From positions 25,849,021-25,913,020 of the forward strand of contig CM030718.1 in the NCBI GenBank assembly GCA_017979445.1: DNA of 64,000 bases, written 5' to 3'. The notes under the pieces were generated by a model. The model made no database searches. It was not told the DNA's origin and saw nothing but the letters and a program-made list of their open reading frames with translations. The translations under genes were made by a program, and so were the position numbers. Numbering within the stretch: the first letter of the stretch is position 1; every line of letters starts with the position of its first letter. Below are positions 54,368 to 64,000 of the stretch, one piece after another. This DNA comes from Akebia trifoliata (taxonomy: Eukaryota; Streptophyta; Magnoliopsida; Ranunculales; Lardizabalaceae).

Positions 54368-54720
54368 TAAGTGAAACCCATTCCTTACTAGCATAGTAAG
54401 ATTTTGAGTCTTAGAAAAGGTTGTTTCACTTAAATGAATTACTACATTAGAAATTCAACATTACAACCCTCTAAGTTTCTTCGAAAAACTCAGATCCCAA
54501 AAATAATTTCTTTTAAAAGATCCAAGATTTTGAAAATGGATGACTACCAAACTTCCACATAACTCTCAAACTTAAAAATGAAATTCAACGATGAAAGACA
54601 ATTTTTTTTCAAATTTCATAAAATTTCTTCTTCTACAATCCTTAAGCATCGGATCATGTTTTTATATGCCAAGAGATGAGCCAAGGACCCTTAGTAAGGG
54701 TGAAAGGCTAGGGAGACTCT
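54368..54720. repeat. Dispersed ~330 bp repeat, copy 4
   Basis: GTGAAACCCATTCCTTACTA, then GAATTACTACATTAGAAATT, CCCTCTAAGTTTCTTCGAAA, GATCCAAGATTTTGAAAATG, AAATTCAACGATGAAAGACA, GCATCGGATCATGTTTTTAT and GGACCCTTAGTAAGGGTGAA. Closest to copy 2. Confidence 0.72.
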
Positions 54721-55037
54721 AATGGGTGGGTTGGACTTGGATTTGGGTTTCATATTCACGTGCAGTCTTGCTTGTCTTATTCTATTTAATTATCTAAGAA
54801 AAAAGAAATGTGGTCCATGGATACACGGGAGATTAAGTTGACTTGTGATGCACAATGTTTGCTTTCTCGTGTCTTTTCGTCCTTATTTGCTTTAAAACCA
54901 AAAGAATGATCTTTCACTCCAACAACTTTTTTATTCTTACTTATGTGTTATAATATATATATATATCATGTTGAGACATGTGACGCCTACCGAAATAGAC
55001 CTTTGAGGTGTCATTGTAAAATCATGCATATTTAAAT

Positions 55038-55510
55038 TTTGGGATCGGCTAGTTGCACACCACTAATAGTTGGTTGCAAATCATTCTTTAAAAAATTCTT
55101 TATTTTTTATAATCACTTTTTTTAACTTATTAATTGTTCTTCAATATATAACCTTTAAGGGTTTAAAGTTTATTCATCTTTTTGCAACTTTGAATTCTTT
55201 ACTGATGTTCTATTTTTTCATGATTTATTTCGCCTATGTTCTCTTTGGAATCAAAGTATTTCTTGCAAAATATTTTTATATGTGCAACTTTGTAAACATG
55301 ATTTAGAAATAACTAAGTATTTATTGCAAAAATTACTGAATCAATAAAAACTTTTACAAATATAGCTGAGGAAGAAGAATTTAAAAAAAAAAAAAAAAGA
55401 CTAACATTTTTTAATTAATTTGGAGTTTGATTATCAAAATGGAGTGCAAAGGGGAATTTTTAAGTTATGGGTGCAATTGGTAATGGGTGATGTGCAACTA
55501 GTCAGTCCTT
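55038..55510. mobile_element. Foldback MITE, 'GGCTAGTTGCACA' type
   Basis: Left end GGATCGGCTAGTTGCACACC, then AATAGTTGGTTGCAAAT. Right end ATGGGTGCAATTGGTAATGG, then GTGATGTGCAACTAGTCAGT. About 470 bp. An open frame inside (55070-55306) is AT-driven and has no known match. Confidence 0.7.
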
Positions 55511-55539
55511 TCTATTTTATAATTATAATTATATAGTAA

Positions 55540-56075
55540 AATACACTATGGGCCCTTGTGATTTGGCATAATTCCATGTTGACCTCCTAACATTTTGACA
55601 ATTGCACTTACTTTCCCTATAATTATATAATGGGTTCATTTACCCCCTTTCCGTCTATTTGCCGTCAACTAAATAGTTTCAAACTGTTTTTTTTTTTTTT
55701 TTTACATTTTACAAAGACCATTTCACCTTTTTTAAAATATTATTCTTTTTTTATGAATAAAAATATTTCCATGAAAAAATAGGTTTACTTGTGAATGCTT
55801 AGGTGAGCACATTTATATAATTTTAAAATTAAACTTCAAAAAAAAAAAATAGAATGAGAGGGTAAAATGGTAAAATGACATCTACATTTTTAACATCTTG
55901 TGAAAAGAGAGGTAAGTGCCATTGTCAACATGGTATTGTGTCAAACTAAAGAGGTTGAAAGTGTAATTTACCTTTATAATTATCAATGATTCCATGTTAG
56001 GGGATCAACATGGAATTGTGTCAAACTAAAAGGGTTGAAAGTGTCATTTACCTTTATAATTATCAATGAATTATA
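55540..56075. mobile_element. Foldback MITE with duplicated right arm
   Basis: Left arm: GGGCCCTTGTGATTTGGCAT, AATTCCATGTTGACCTCCTA, TTTGACAATTGCACTTAC. Right arm: GGTAAGTGCCATTGTCAACA, then GTGTCAAACTAAAGAGGTTG, AAAGTGTAATTTACC. The end block, from ATGGTATTGTGTCAAAC to TTATAATTATCAATGA, is repeated at 55928-55990 and 56008-56070. A remnant of the family is at 62575-62660. Confidence 0.65.
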
Positions 56076-56189
56076 CCTAATAACAAATGTATCCAAATAA
56101 GACTATAAAAATATATCTTATAATATGATTATAAGGCTATTTATACTTTATAGAACTGAATATTGGACACTCAACCCTACTTCCTCAAA

Positions 56190-56362
56190 GACACCCATGA
56201 GGGCGCACCCTCACTTACCCAATGCGTGTGATGTACGGATATTGCACTTGCCTGAGGGAGGGAGCCATATACCTTGGCTCCGACCCTAGCTCTTCCAGTC
56301 ATCCTAGTCGAACGTATGTTCAAACACCCTCGTCATCAAAAATAAAAATAAAAATAAAAAGA
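56190..56362 (+). mobile_element. SINE, family A
   Basis: GGGCGCACCCTCACTTACCC, AATGCGTGTGATGTACGG, ATATTGCACTTGCC, then a body and an AAAATAAAAATAAAAATAAA tail. The tRNA-like head is missing or too decayed to see. Confidence 0.65.
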
Positions 56363-57109
56363 TATTGGACAGTCAAAAGACATCAATTTAATAAATTGAA
56401 CATTGCAAGTATGAAAATATTGAGATGGATGAGTGAAAAAATAAAATTAGAAATGAACACATTTAAAAAAATATATAAGAATAACTCTGATGAACAAAAT
56501 GAAGACTTTAAAAAAAAATAAAAATTAAGTTGATGATCCTAAAACAACGAGAAGAAGACCTAAAAAACATGAATGAAGATAGAGAAAACAAATATAAACT
56601 TATGTTTAATTTTGAACTAATCCAATTGTTAACACATTGGATCTTGAGCGAGACTTTAGTATCAAATCCATATCAAATAGTTATTATATTTGTTGTAAAA
56701 GAATAATTTTATATTAATTTATTTATTAATTATGAACATTTATGTATAATAATCTCCAAATTATTTCAACTCTTAGGTTCCAAAAGCAAAAAGGTGGCTT
56801 TCACCACCATTTTGGACTTTTCCATAGAATGCCAACCTTTTCCTTTTTCTCTTCTTATTTGTTTTATAATTTTGTTTGGTTTCGTTGTTGGATGATCTTT
56901 CTTTATATGAAATGTGAAAAGTGGGCCAACCAATAATTCTCAGTAAGAATAGAAAAAAGCGGTAGCCACAAGCTTTGGTCTTTCTTTATGGGATCACACT
57001 TTACTTAGAGTCCACAAATTCATCAATATCTGCTTCTCTTATGAATTTGCATAGAAAAATTAAGTTTTGATTAGTGATTTCTAAATAATGGAATTTTTTT
57101 GTTTTTTTG

Positions 57110-57290
57110 ATAACTGTGATGTCCGGGCTTACGTCTAACTAGGGGAGTCAGATGAGCCAGGGCCGCGACCAAGGCATATGAGGAGGGTACGTGCAACGCC
57201 CGCACATCACACGCATAGGTAAGTGAGGGAACACTCTCACTGGTGGCCTCGAGGAAATATTATTCATACTGGATATCTAACTAATGGATT
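57110..57290 (-). mobile_element. SINE, family A
   Basis: Plus-strand text GTACGTGCAACGCCCGCACA, TCACACGCATAGGTAAGTGA is the reverse of the diagnostic block at 56200 and 18540-18580. The end near 57260-57290 corresponds to the tRNA-like head. Confidence 0.65.
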
Positions 57291-57944
57291 TAAAATATTA
57301 GTAATTGCCAACTTGAGAAAATGCTCAAATCCATTTACTAGAGAAATCAATCAAAATGATGGACGATAGATCAAGCGTTATTCGTCAATTTGAATGTAGA
57401 TTATTATTTTTGTGATGATCGACCAGATTGAGATCATGGTGGTCATGATATCTCTCTGGTTGGAAATTGACAATCAATGTAATGAGACCTAAATAAGATA
57501 ATTGCATGTTAACAATCTACCATTCACAATTAATTATATAAAAAAGAATAAGATGAAAGTAAAGATATGCAATCTCAGCTGAATTTAAACTTATATTTTG
57601 TTGTTTTTGAAAATAGAATTGGATATCGGAGTGAAAATTCTCTTCGAACATCAATTGAATATTCGAAGAATATAATCATAAAATTCTTATTATCCATACT
57701 ATGCATCTTGAGGTGTACGAGGATATTTTTTCATAATAATATTTTGCTAGGCAATCAAAATCAGTGATCAGCAATTAGTAGGTTAAAATGGGTTTTGAAC
57801 CCAAATCGTGGTATCAGTACTCATATACATTAACCAACTTAGCAAGTTGGCATCATTGACTTTGTCGTAACAATATTACTTAATCTAAATGTACATTATA
57901 ATATTCATTAAGTAATTAAACTCTCCAAATTATAATATTTTTCA

Positions 57945-58170
57945 CAAGGGGTTGGCCTAGTGGCAAGCCGAGCCTTGATAAGCTCCTCGGGAAGAGCAGG
58001 TCAAGTGTTAGAAACCCTATAAAGCAATAAGTTCCTTGGGGCCACCCTCCAAGGTCTGATTGCCCCTCAACTCAACCAATTGCACGTAGGACTTTCTAAG
58101 GGGGCGGTGCGTGTGATCGTGGGATTAGTCTCATTAGAAGAGTTTGGATACCTAGGATAAGCAAAGAAAA
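57945..58170 (+). mobile_element. SINE, family B, near full length
   Basis: AAGGGGTTGGCCTAGTGGCA is the box A-like head, followed by CAGGTCAAGTGTTAGAAACC as box B-like part. Next comes a body with GGCCACCCTCCAAGG and the 3' motif GTGGGATTAGTCTCATTAGA, GGATACCTAGGATAAGC, with an A-rich tail. Confidence 0.75.
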
Positions 58171-58206
58171 AATAGTACTACTATTTAAGGTAGTTTTGTA
58201 ATTTCC

Positions 58207-58632
58207 AAATTACCTAAATTTACGATACTGCCAAATTACCTTCTTTTTTTTTTTTTTCAACCAATTGCATTTACCTACCTAAATGCCTCTCATGTCATCT
58301 TTCTTTAAATGTAATTTTATCCAAATATTTGTTTTCTAAATTCCTAAACATACCATATGTAAGTTTGTTTCCATAAATAACATTATTAGAAAATTCTAAT
58401 TTTGTAAGATACATAAGGCACAACATGACCATATGTTAAATAACCTAAATTTACAATCAAGCCAAATTACTGATTTTTTTTCAACCAATTGCATTTACCT
58501 ACCTAACATGTCTCTCATTTTATCTTTCTTAAAATGTAATTTTATCCAAATATATAATAAATTAAAAAATCTAAATTATAAAACTTCCCATTTGTAAGTT
58601 TGTTTCCATAAATAGAATTATTAGAAAGCTCT
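58207..58632. repeat. Two-unit tandem duplication, period about 231 bp
   Basis: Blocks AACCAATTGCATTTACCTAC, ATGTAATTTTATCCAAATAT and AGTTTGTTTCCATAAATA appear in both units (58259 and 58480 for the first block). Non-coding and AT-rich. Confidence 0.8.
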
Positions 58633-58761
58633 CATCAACAATCATAAGTCTATAGTCATCGTCTCCCTCATCATCAAGACGTTATCCCAAAAATATAAAG
58701 TCGATTAAACAAATCTTGTTCTTCCATTCAATTACATCTTAAAAAGAGATTATTCATTGAA

Positions 58762-59387
58762 TAAGTCTAAAGTGACCTCAAGATTGGACCTCACATCACA
58801 CACTCTGACGTAAAAGTATGTGAGAACCATAGATACTTCATCGAGATACGAATGAAAAAGCATATACGAATCCTATCCACTTTCACTTTAAGATGTGTGA
58901 TATTTTTTGAGAATATTCTCCTATCAAATTCACTCTCAAAAGATTTAAAAGAAAAAAAAAAAGTTTAAATAAGACTGAAGTGACCTCAAGATTGGACCTC
59001 ACATCACATACCCTAACATGAAAGTGTATGAGAATCACAAACACTTTTCTCAAGATACAAGTGAAAAAGTATTTATAGTTCCTATACACTTTCACCTTAA
59101 GATTTTCGATATTTTTTTGGAAATATTATCCTAACAGATTCACTCCCAAAGATTAAAAAAAATGGATTACTCTTTGAATAAGACTGAAGTGACCTCAAGA
59201 TTAGATCTCACATCGCACACTGTGACGTGAAATTATATGGGAACCATAGATGTCCTCAAGATACAAGTGAAAAAGGACCTATGGTTCCTATCCACTTTCA
59301 CGTCAACATATATGATATATTTTTTTTGTTGGAATATTCTCCTATCGAAGTTGCTTTCATAAGCTTCGCGTGATAGAATCGACTTTT
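58762..59387. mobile_element. Three tandem ~208 bp units, each a palindromic MITE
   Basis: Units start at 58762, 58970 and 59179 with TAAGTCTAAAGTGACCTCAA or TAAGACTGAAGTGACCTCAA. Each holds AGATTGGACCTCACATC, a TGACGT-like site (degenerate in unit 2), GAACCATAGAT-like text and the mirrored CACTTTCAC. Each ends in a spacer, ATTCTCCTATCAAATT-like. Flank and foldback were multiplied together, as at 4620-5105. Confidence 0.82.
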
Positions 59388-60299
59388 TTTTTTCCAAGAT
59401 ATGATCCGGTAGTACAGGTCCATCACTACCAAAATACCCAATTTGAGCCTAGTTATAGTGGTGTCAATGGTTTCGATCGATTTGATTTCTGAAGGTAGTA
59501 GAATCAAAACGATTAATTTTTATTGATTTCAGATCCAATTTTTAAATTAAAAATGTCAAAGTTGAAATCTCTGAAAATTTCTATTTAAATTTTCTCGATT
59601 CCAATTCTCAATCAATATGATTTTTATTTTTTTTAATTAATTCTAATAAAAAAGTATCTATAACTGAGGTTTTTAAATTTTTTTTTTTTTTTTAAGTTTA
59701 GTCATAAATAGTATGAAGAAATTAGCATTTTTGGATGATTACGTTTCCAACGAATCCACTTGATTATTACCCGCTCAAATCTTTACACGTGTCTCATTTA
59801 GGAGTATAGGGCCCACCACTGCGGAGCACCGAAAGACTTGGATGATCGTGGCGTTGAGCAATGATGCACATGTGCACCACGTGTAATGTCTGCCTCAAAT
59901 GATTAGAGCTCTATAAGTTGTAGTTCGTTTTTTTTTTTAATTTAGGCACAACCCTCGGAATTTTGCTAAATATTGAGATACCCCTGACATTTTCAAACTT
60001 AAAATCATCTTGATCGCCATATAACATAAAATAACCAAAATGGACTTATCTTCAATCTTTTAGCCAAAAAAAAGAAAAAAAAAAATCTTGACTTTTTCTC
60101 CAAAAACCTAATCTTCAACCTTGAGTTTTGGTAACAAGATTAACTCTTATTTTGCCTTGTCTACAGTTTGCTAATTACCCAATTATCTTATTTTTTTACA
60201 ATAAAACAAAATAAATCTTACATTATTAATTAAAATTTTCAAATAAATAAAGAATTAAGGTTGACAGATCTTTCTCTTTTCCTATTTATTTATTTATTT

Positions 60300-60505
60300 G
60301 AGAGTGTAGTTTTAAAACTCGTTTTAACGTATCATCTGGGACGAGTTTTATAATATGTTTGAGATGTCTTATTCAACAATGAGAAAAATGAATGTGAAAT
60401 TTTAAATCTCGTCCAATACATTGACTTGCCTGTCTCATTCATGTCTGATATCAAGATGACTCGACGATACGTATCGATCTCAGACAAATTTTGAAATCAT
60501 GTTTG
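60300..60505. repeat. GAGTCGTCTCG-family foldback, copy 3
   Basis: GTAGTTTTAAAACTCGTTTT, GGGACGAGTTTTATAATATG and GAGATGTCTTATTCAACAAT. Then AAATCTCGTCCAATACATTG, GATGACTCGACGATACG and GAAATCATG. The most diverged of the three. Confidence 0.5.
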
Positions 60506-60539
60506 CGAGAGAATTAAAAACTTTTAAAGAAAAAAAAAA

Positions 60540-60800
60540 AACCAATCAAGTGAGAATTTGATAAGAGATTGAGATGAGGGTGTTTAGGTCATTTTATCAA
60601 TCACTCCAAGTAGACTATAGTAGAAAGAGGGAGAGGAGATTTTGAGAAGAAAAGTCATACGATTTTGACCGAGGTTAAGATGAGGGCATTTAGATCATTT
60701 CCATTAGGAGAGAGAGAGAGAGAGAGAGAGGAGAAAAATTAATAGATTTTAGATTTTGGTAAGAGGTTGGAGAGGGCATTTAGGTCATTTCTATGAGTTG
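60540..60800. repeat. Clustered arms of the 'GATGAGGGCATTTAGGTCATT' family
   Basis: GATGAGGGTGTTTAGGTCAT (60572), GATGAGGGCATTTAGATCAT (60681) and GAGGGCATTTAGGTCATTTC (60770) lie in the same direction within 220 bp, each followed by a text like AGTAGACT. A (GA)n run lies at 60711-60732. Non-coding. Confidence 0.6.
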
Positions 60801-61188
60801 CATCAAGTAGACTGTAGTCAAGAGTGGTATGGCGTAAATTCGAAAGAAGGGTATCTCAAATATCTAATGATGCGTATAAATCACACTTTTTATTTTACAC
60901 GTGGCACTCTTTGGAGGCCGTTGGTCCGCTACATTTTATGACAGTGGCGCACTCTGGCGTAGTTGGACTTGTGGAGTATACTCAAGTGCTTCATATATCT
61001 TGTCTTCACCTTTGACTTTCTTTTCCAAATGAGTAGATCCTTTCAAGGTATTGATGTGCCGAACATCTCCATATGACCGATATAGATATACCCGATCTAG
61101 ATATACCTGATCCCCATTTTGGTGAATATTTTTTTGATACTTTTATGTTTTCAAGGTAATCCCATCATACCCCCTTTAACCTCAATCT

Positions 61189-61550
61189 AACGGGGAAAAA
61201 ACTTTGAACCGCTTCAAAATTTCGAAGGAAGTCTCTTTTTTAAAATACACTTGACATCCTCAAGGAGGTATCCCAAATATTAATAAAAAGTAGGGATGTG
61301 AATTAAATGTCAAAATCCCCATGCCATAATGAGTAGAGAGTTCCTTCAAAATTTCCTACCCGATTTTGGAGTGGGTAGGCCGCTTCAAAATTTCGAAGGA
61401 ATCCTCCTTGTTAGAGGACACGTGGTGTTTTTTATTTATTTCATACTCTTATATTTTTTTTTGTCAGAATTTGAAATATCTCTTTGAAAACGCCACCAGT
61501 AATTCAATGTAAAGGGTTCCTTCAAAATTTTGAAGCAACCTTCCAGCTTT
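61189..61550. repeat. Repeated CGCTTCAAAATTTCGAAGGA blocks
   Basis: The block occurs at about 61209 and 61382, and as TTCCTTCAAAATTTTGAAGC at 61509. Each contains a short palindrome around TTCGAA. Possibly a broken foldback. Confidence 0.5.
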
Positions 61551-61871
61551 GATTAATAGAAAATAACCTAATCACTCTCTTCTTGAACCTCTAATTAAAA
61601 ATTAAAAATAAATAAATAAATAACCCTTGTTTGTAGATCACAAGTTATTATTTGAACTCCCAACTCAAAAAAAAAAAAAAAAATCTCTTTTTGTCTTCTC
61701 TCCTTTTTTTTTCAAGAAATTTTTACAAATCGTACGTCACTCCATTATTGGTTGAAGGATAGAAGATTAGGGAACAAAGGAAATTTTTTAAGTGATATTC
61801 CTGATGATTTGCAAGTAGTAGCTCCTAATCGTATTGTCTTCAACTACCTTAAGAAAATCTTTGATTTTTAT

Positions 61872-62028
61872 ATGAGTAATGTTGTGGTGACATTGGGATT
61901 TATTTCGATTCTCATATTTTTGACGTGAAGGTGCGAACATAACCGTAGATGCTTTTGACTCATATCTTAAGAAAACACACCTATGACTATTGACTACCAC
62001 ATCAATGCAGTGAGAATCACAATGAAAA
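61872..62028. mobile_element. Palindromic MITE (TGACGT/AACCATAGA group)
   Basis: TGTTGTGGTGACATTGGGAT, TTGACGTGAAGGTGCG and CATAACCGTAGATGC on the left. ACACACCTATGACTATTGAC, CACATCAATGCAG and GAGAATCACAATG on the right. Confidence 0.65.
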
Positions 62029-62227
62029 ACAAAAAATAAAGTCTCCTAAGATTTTCCTTTTTATATATAGAAAAATCATTTGTCTTTAATGTCCTCAAAT
62101 ATTCTATCTTTGAAGGTCTAATAATAAAGGAAAGTAAAAGACAACAAGTCTTTAAGAGTAAAATTTAAAAAAAAACAACTTTTATTAGAGATAAAAAATG
62201 AGAGCATATCAATAATTTTCTTTAGAT

Positions 62228-62382
62228 TAATGCTGGAGTGACCTTAGCGAGGGACATCTTAACGTGGTGAGGTGCACATGCCATTACATGCTCCGAGATA
62301 TGAGTAAAAAGTATATATGGACATTCACGCTACACCACGTCAAGATGTCCCCTGCTAAGGTCACTCTAGCACGACTATTTTA
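62228..62382. mobile_element. Palindromic MITE (TGCTGGAGTGAC-ended subgroup)
   Basis: AATGCTGGAGTGACCTTAGC, GAGGGACATCTTAACGTGG on the left. CCACGTCAAGATGTCCCCTG, CTAAGGTCACTCTAGCACGA on the right. The outer 30 bases of the arms pair almost perfectly. Confidence 0.82.
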
Positions 62383-62889
62383 TTTATGATAGTCAAAAGA
62401 TGATAAATATCTTAATTTGGAAAGATAAAGTGTATCTGAAATATTTTTCAAAAATTGGACTAATATCATGGTCTAAAAATGGGTTCAATGAATGCTTTGA
62501 CCAGAGCATTTTAGTTATTGTTTTAAAATCTTTTTTTTAAATAAAAAACATAGATAAGAGGGTAAAATAGTAAAACAAAATCTAAATTTTAACACTGTCA
62601 ATGAAAGCGGAGATGAGTGCAATTATCAAATATTAGGGGGTCAAAGTGTAATTTATCCAAACAAAAATATTTCACTAAATATTGAATTGTAGGACCATAT
62701 AGTTAGTAATTCTTCAAATAATTTGAGAATTATACCCGTATTTTTTGAATGATACACAAAACGATTAAAACTTCGATCCAATTCAATTCCTATTAAAAAT
62801 TCTCGACTTTTTGAACATTTTCAAATCATTCGCGATTAATTTTTTTTCCTGAATTAAACATGTAGACATGAAATGTTCGCCGTGAACCT

Positions 62890-64000
62890 CAATGCTACAT
62901 TGTTTGGAGTCGCCACCATTCTTTTTTTGAAATGGATGTGAATGGGCACCCGAATTGATTTTTTGAAAACTATTTTTTCATGGTATTGTAGTGACTCTCA
63001 TATATTGGAAAGGGCACGATCTACCTAAGATCTAAGTAAGGAGGTCCGGTTAGAGGATGGGGAAGGTGTTAGGCACCCCATCCTCTCCACCAAAGGTGGT
63101 TACCTTGCTTGGCCATTTTATTTTGTAAAAAACTCAATAAAACAAATATTAAAATACATGAGAATGTATGGTAAGAGTGGTGTATGCATTAAGTGAAATG
63201 TTCCCTAAAAAGGGATTTTGATTTCAATGTGACATTAGGGACATTCTATGGAAGAGAATGACCCATATAATCACATTAAATTTATGAAATGAATGTTGGT
63301 TTGAACTCTTAGAGAGACTCCATAATGGAGTTCCCTTGAAGTCACAACCATGATGTATGTATGCATGGCTAGAAACTTAGTGTTTCACCCCATCAAGAAG
63401 GTGACACATTTCTTCATCATTGCCATGCATAAGTGAGTGTGTGTATTGTGTACAATATGATGCATGAGATTGAGGTGAAAAGGGCTTCAACCCCTATCCT
63501 TTCGATCGAACCTTAGTCCAATCTACCAGGGATGGGAGAGGGTATGCATTACATCCTAAGGCTTTCTAAAAATAAAATAAAGTAGAAGGTTAGAAGAAGA
63601 TGCAAGCTTTGAAATAGATAGACTACATGTTAAACCCTACCTTGTCCCTTGGTGGTTTTGAATGAACTTGATCTTGAGAAGTGAGCTTAAGAGTTGAGTG
63701 AGGTGATTGAAGGTTGAGTGAGTTGAAGTTTAGAATATAAGAGAGTGAGTAGAAATTTGGGTAGAGTTTTAGGTTGAGAGATGGGGGCTTGAGAGCATGA
63801 GTTGTTCATAGAAAATGAGGGTATTTATAGAGTTTTTGGAGGACTTTTGGGGATAAAGTGGTCCAACCCTAAAAATGAAGAAAATGGACATGAGATTTAG
63901 GTTATTTCTTTTTGAATTTTTCATTTGTATGGGGGTAAAGATGACATTTGTGAAGAAACCCTAAAAGCATGCTTTGATTCTTGATTTTTTGGTAAATAGA
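62890..64000 (-). mobile_element. Probable LTR and primer-binding site of an Ogre/Tat-type Gypsy element (partial)
   Basis: On the minus strand TGGCGACTCC (62915-62906) looks like the tRNA-Arg-type primer-binding site of Ogre/Tat elements. Upstream of it, still on the minus strand, the block with GGTGCCTAACACCTTCC (63079-63063) is typical of such LTR ends. Further up, CTATAAATACCCTC (63830-63817) makes a TATA box, followed by a C/A-rich stretch like an R region. The start of the LTR is outside the window. A partial relative lies at 26505-26830. No protein domains are in view, so this rests on short motifs. Confidence 0.5.

Noticed and set aside
55070..55306. A small membrane protein gene
   Set aside because: The Phe/Leu/Ile-rich frame arises from AT-rich DNA inside a foldback element; no homolog or gene signals were recognised.
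57945..58040. A functional tRNA gene in the GGCCTAGTGGCA region
   Set aside because: The head continues into a SINE body with the family B 3' motif and an A-rich tail.

Overview
This 64 kb window is nuclear DNA of a flowering plant, most likely a eudicot; the species cannot be named from sequence alone. The evidence is AT-rich DNA with multi-exon GT-AG genes, plant-specific gene families (RZ-1 RNA-binding protein, ACR-type ACT protein, FRA8/F8H-type GT47, TIR-NB-TPR protein) and dense plant-type repeats (LINE, SINE, TRIM, MITE, LTR remnants). No bacterial, organellar or viral genes were seen.

Layout. 1-640: 3' end of a LINE. 1671-3365 (+): last three exons of an ACR9/ACR10-like ACT-domain gene; its first exons are lost or lie left of the window. 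3366-7800: repeats. 7818-9503 (-): FRA8/F8H-like GT47 xylan glycosyltransferase gene with one apparent single-base deletion in exon 3. 9504-19030: gene-poor, with foldback elements, two TRIM retrotransposons, a short SINE fragment with target-site duplication (TSD), and a dispersed ~330 bp repeat. 19031-25262 (-): complete 13-exon HGSNAT-like membrane acetyltransferase gene with introns packed with MITEs. 25263-28780: MITEs and an LTR-leader fragment. 29024-34693 (+): RZ-1B-like gene with a 4.8 kb intron. 34694-40500: intergenic, with SINE pieces and a ribosomal protein S15 pseudogene. 40753-50100: locus of a TIR-NB-ARC-TPR (TNP/XTNX-type) gene. It holds one intact intronless gene (47031-49934, -), one decayed tandem copy (about 41540-44530, -) and one inverted 5' fragment (about 45205-45860, +). 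50100-64000: no convincing gene; nested MITEs, SINEs, tandemly repeated foldbacks and, at the right edge, what looks like a minus-strand LTR of an Ogre/Tat-type Gypsy element.

The genes are unrelated single loci and do not form a pathway. The two most interesting structures are: (1) the TNP locus, where an inverted 5' fragment sits head-to-head with the pseudogene, and the pseudogene is a mosaic with a sharp identity step that looks like gene conversion; (2) a palindromic MITE group of about 14 copies with a shared core around AACCATAGAT, flanked in most copies by TGACGTGG-like motifs.

All calls come from reading the sequence and remembered family features. No alignment or database search was run, and the identity percentages are eye estimates.
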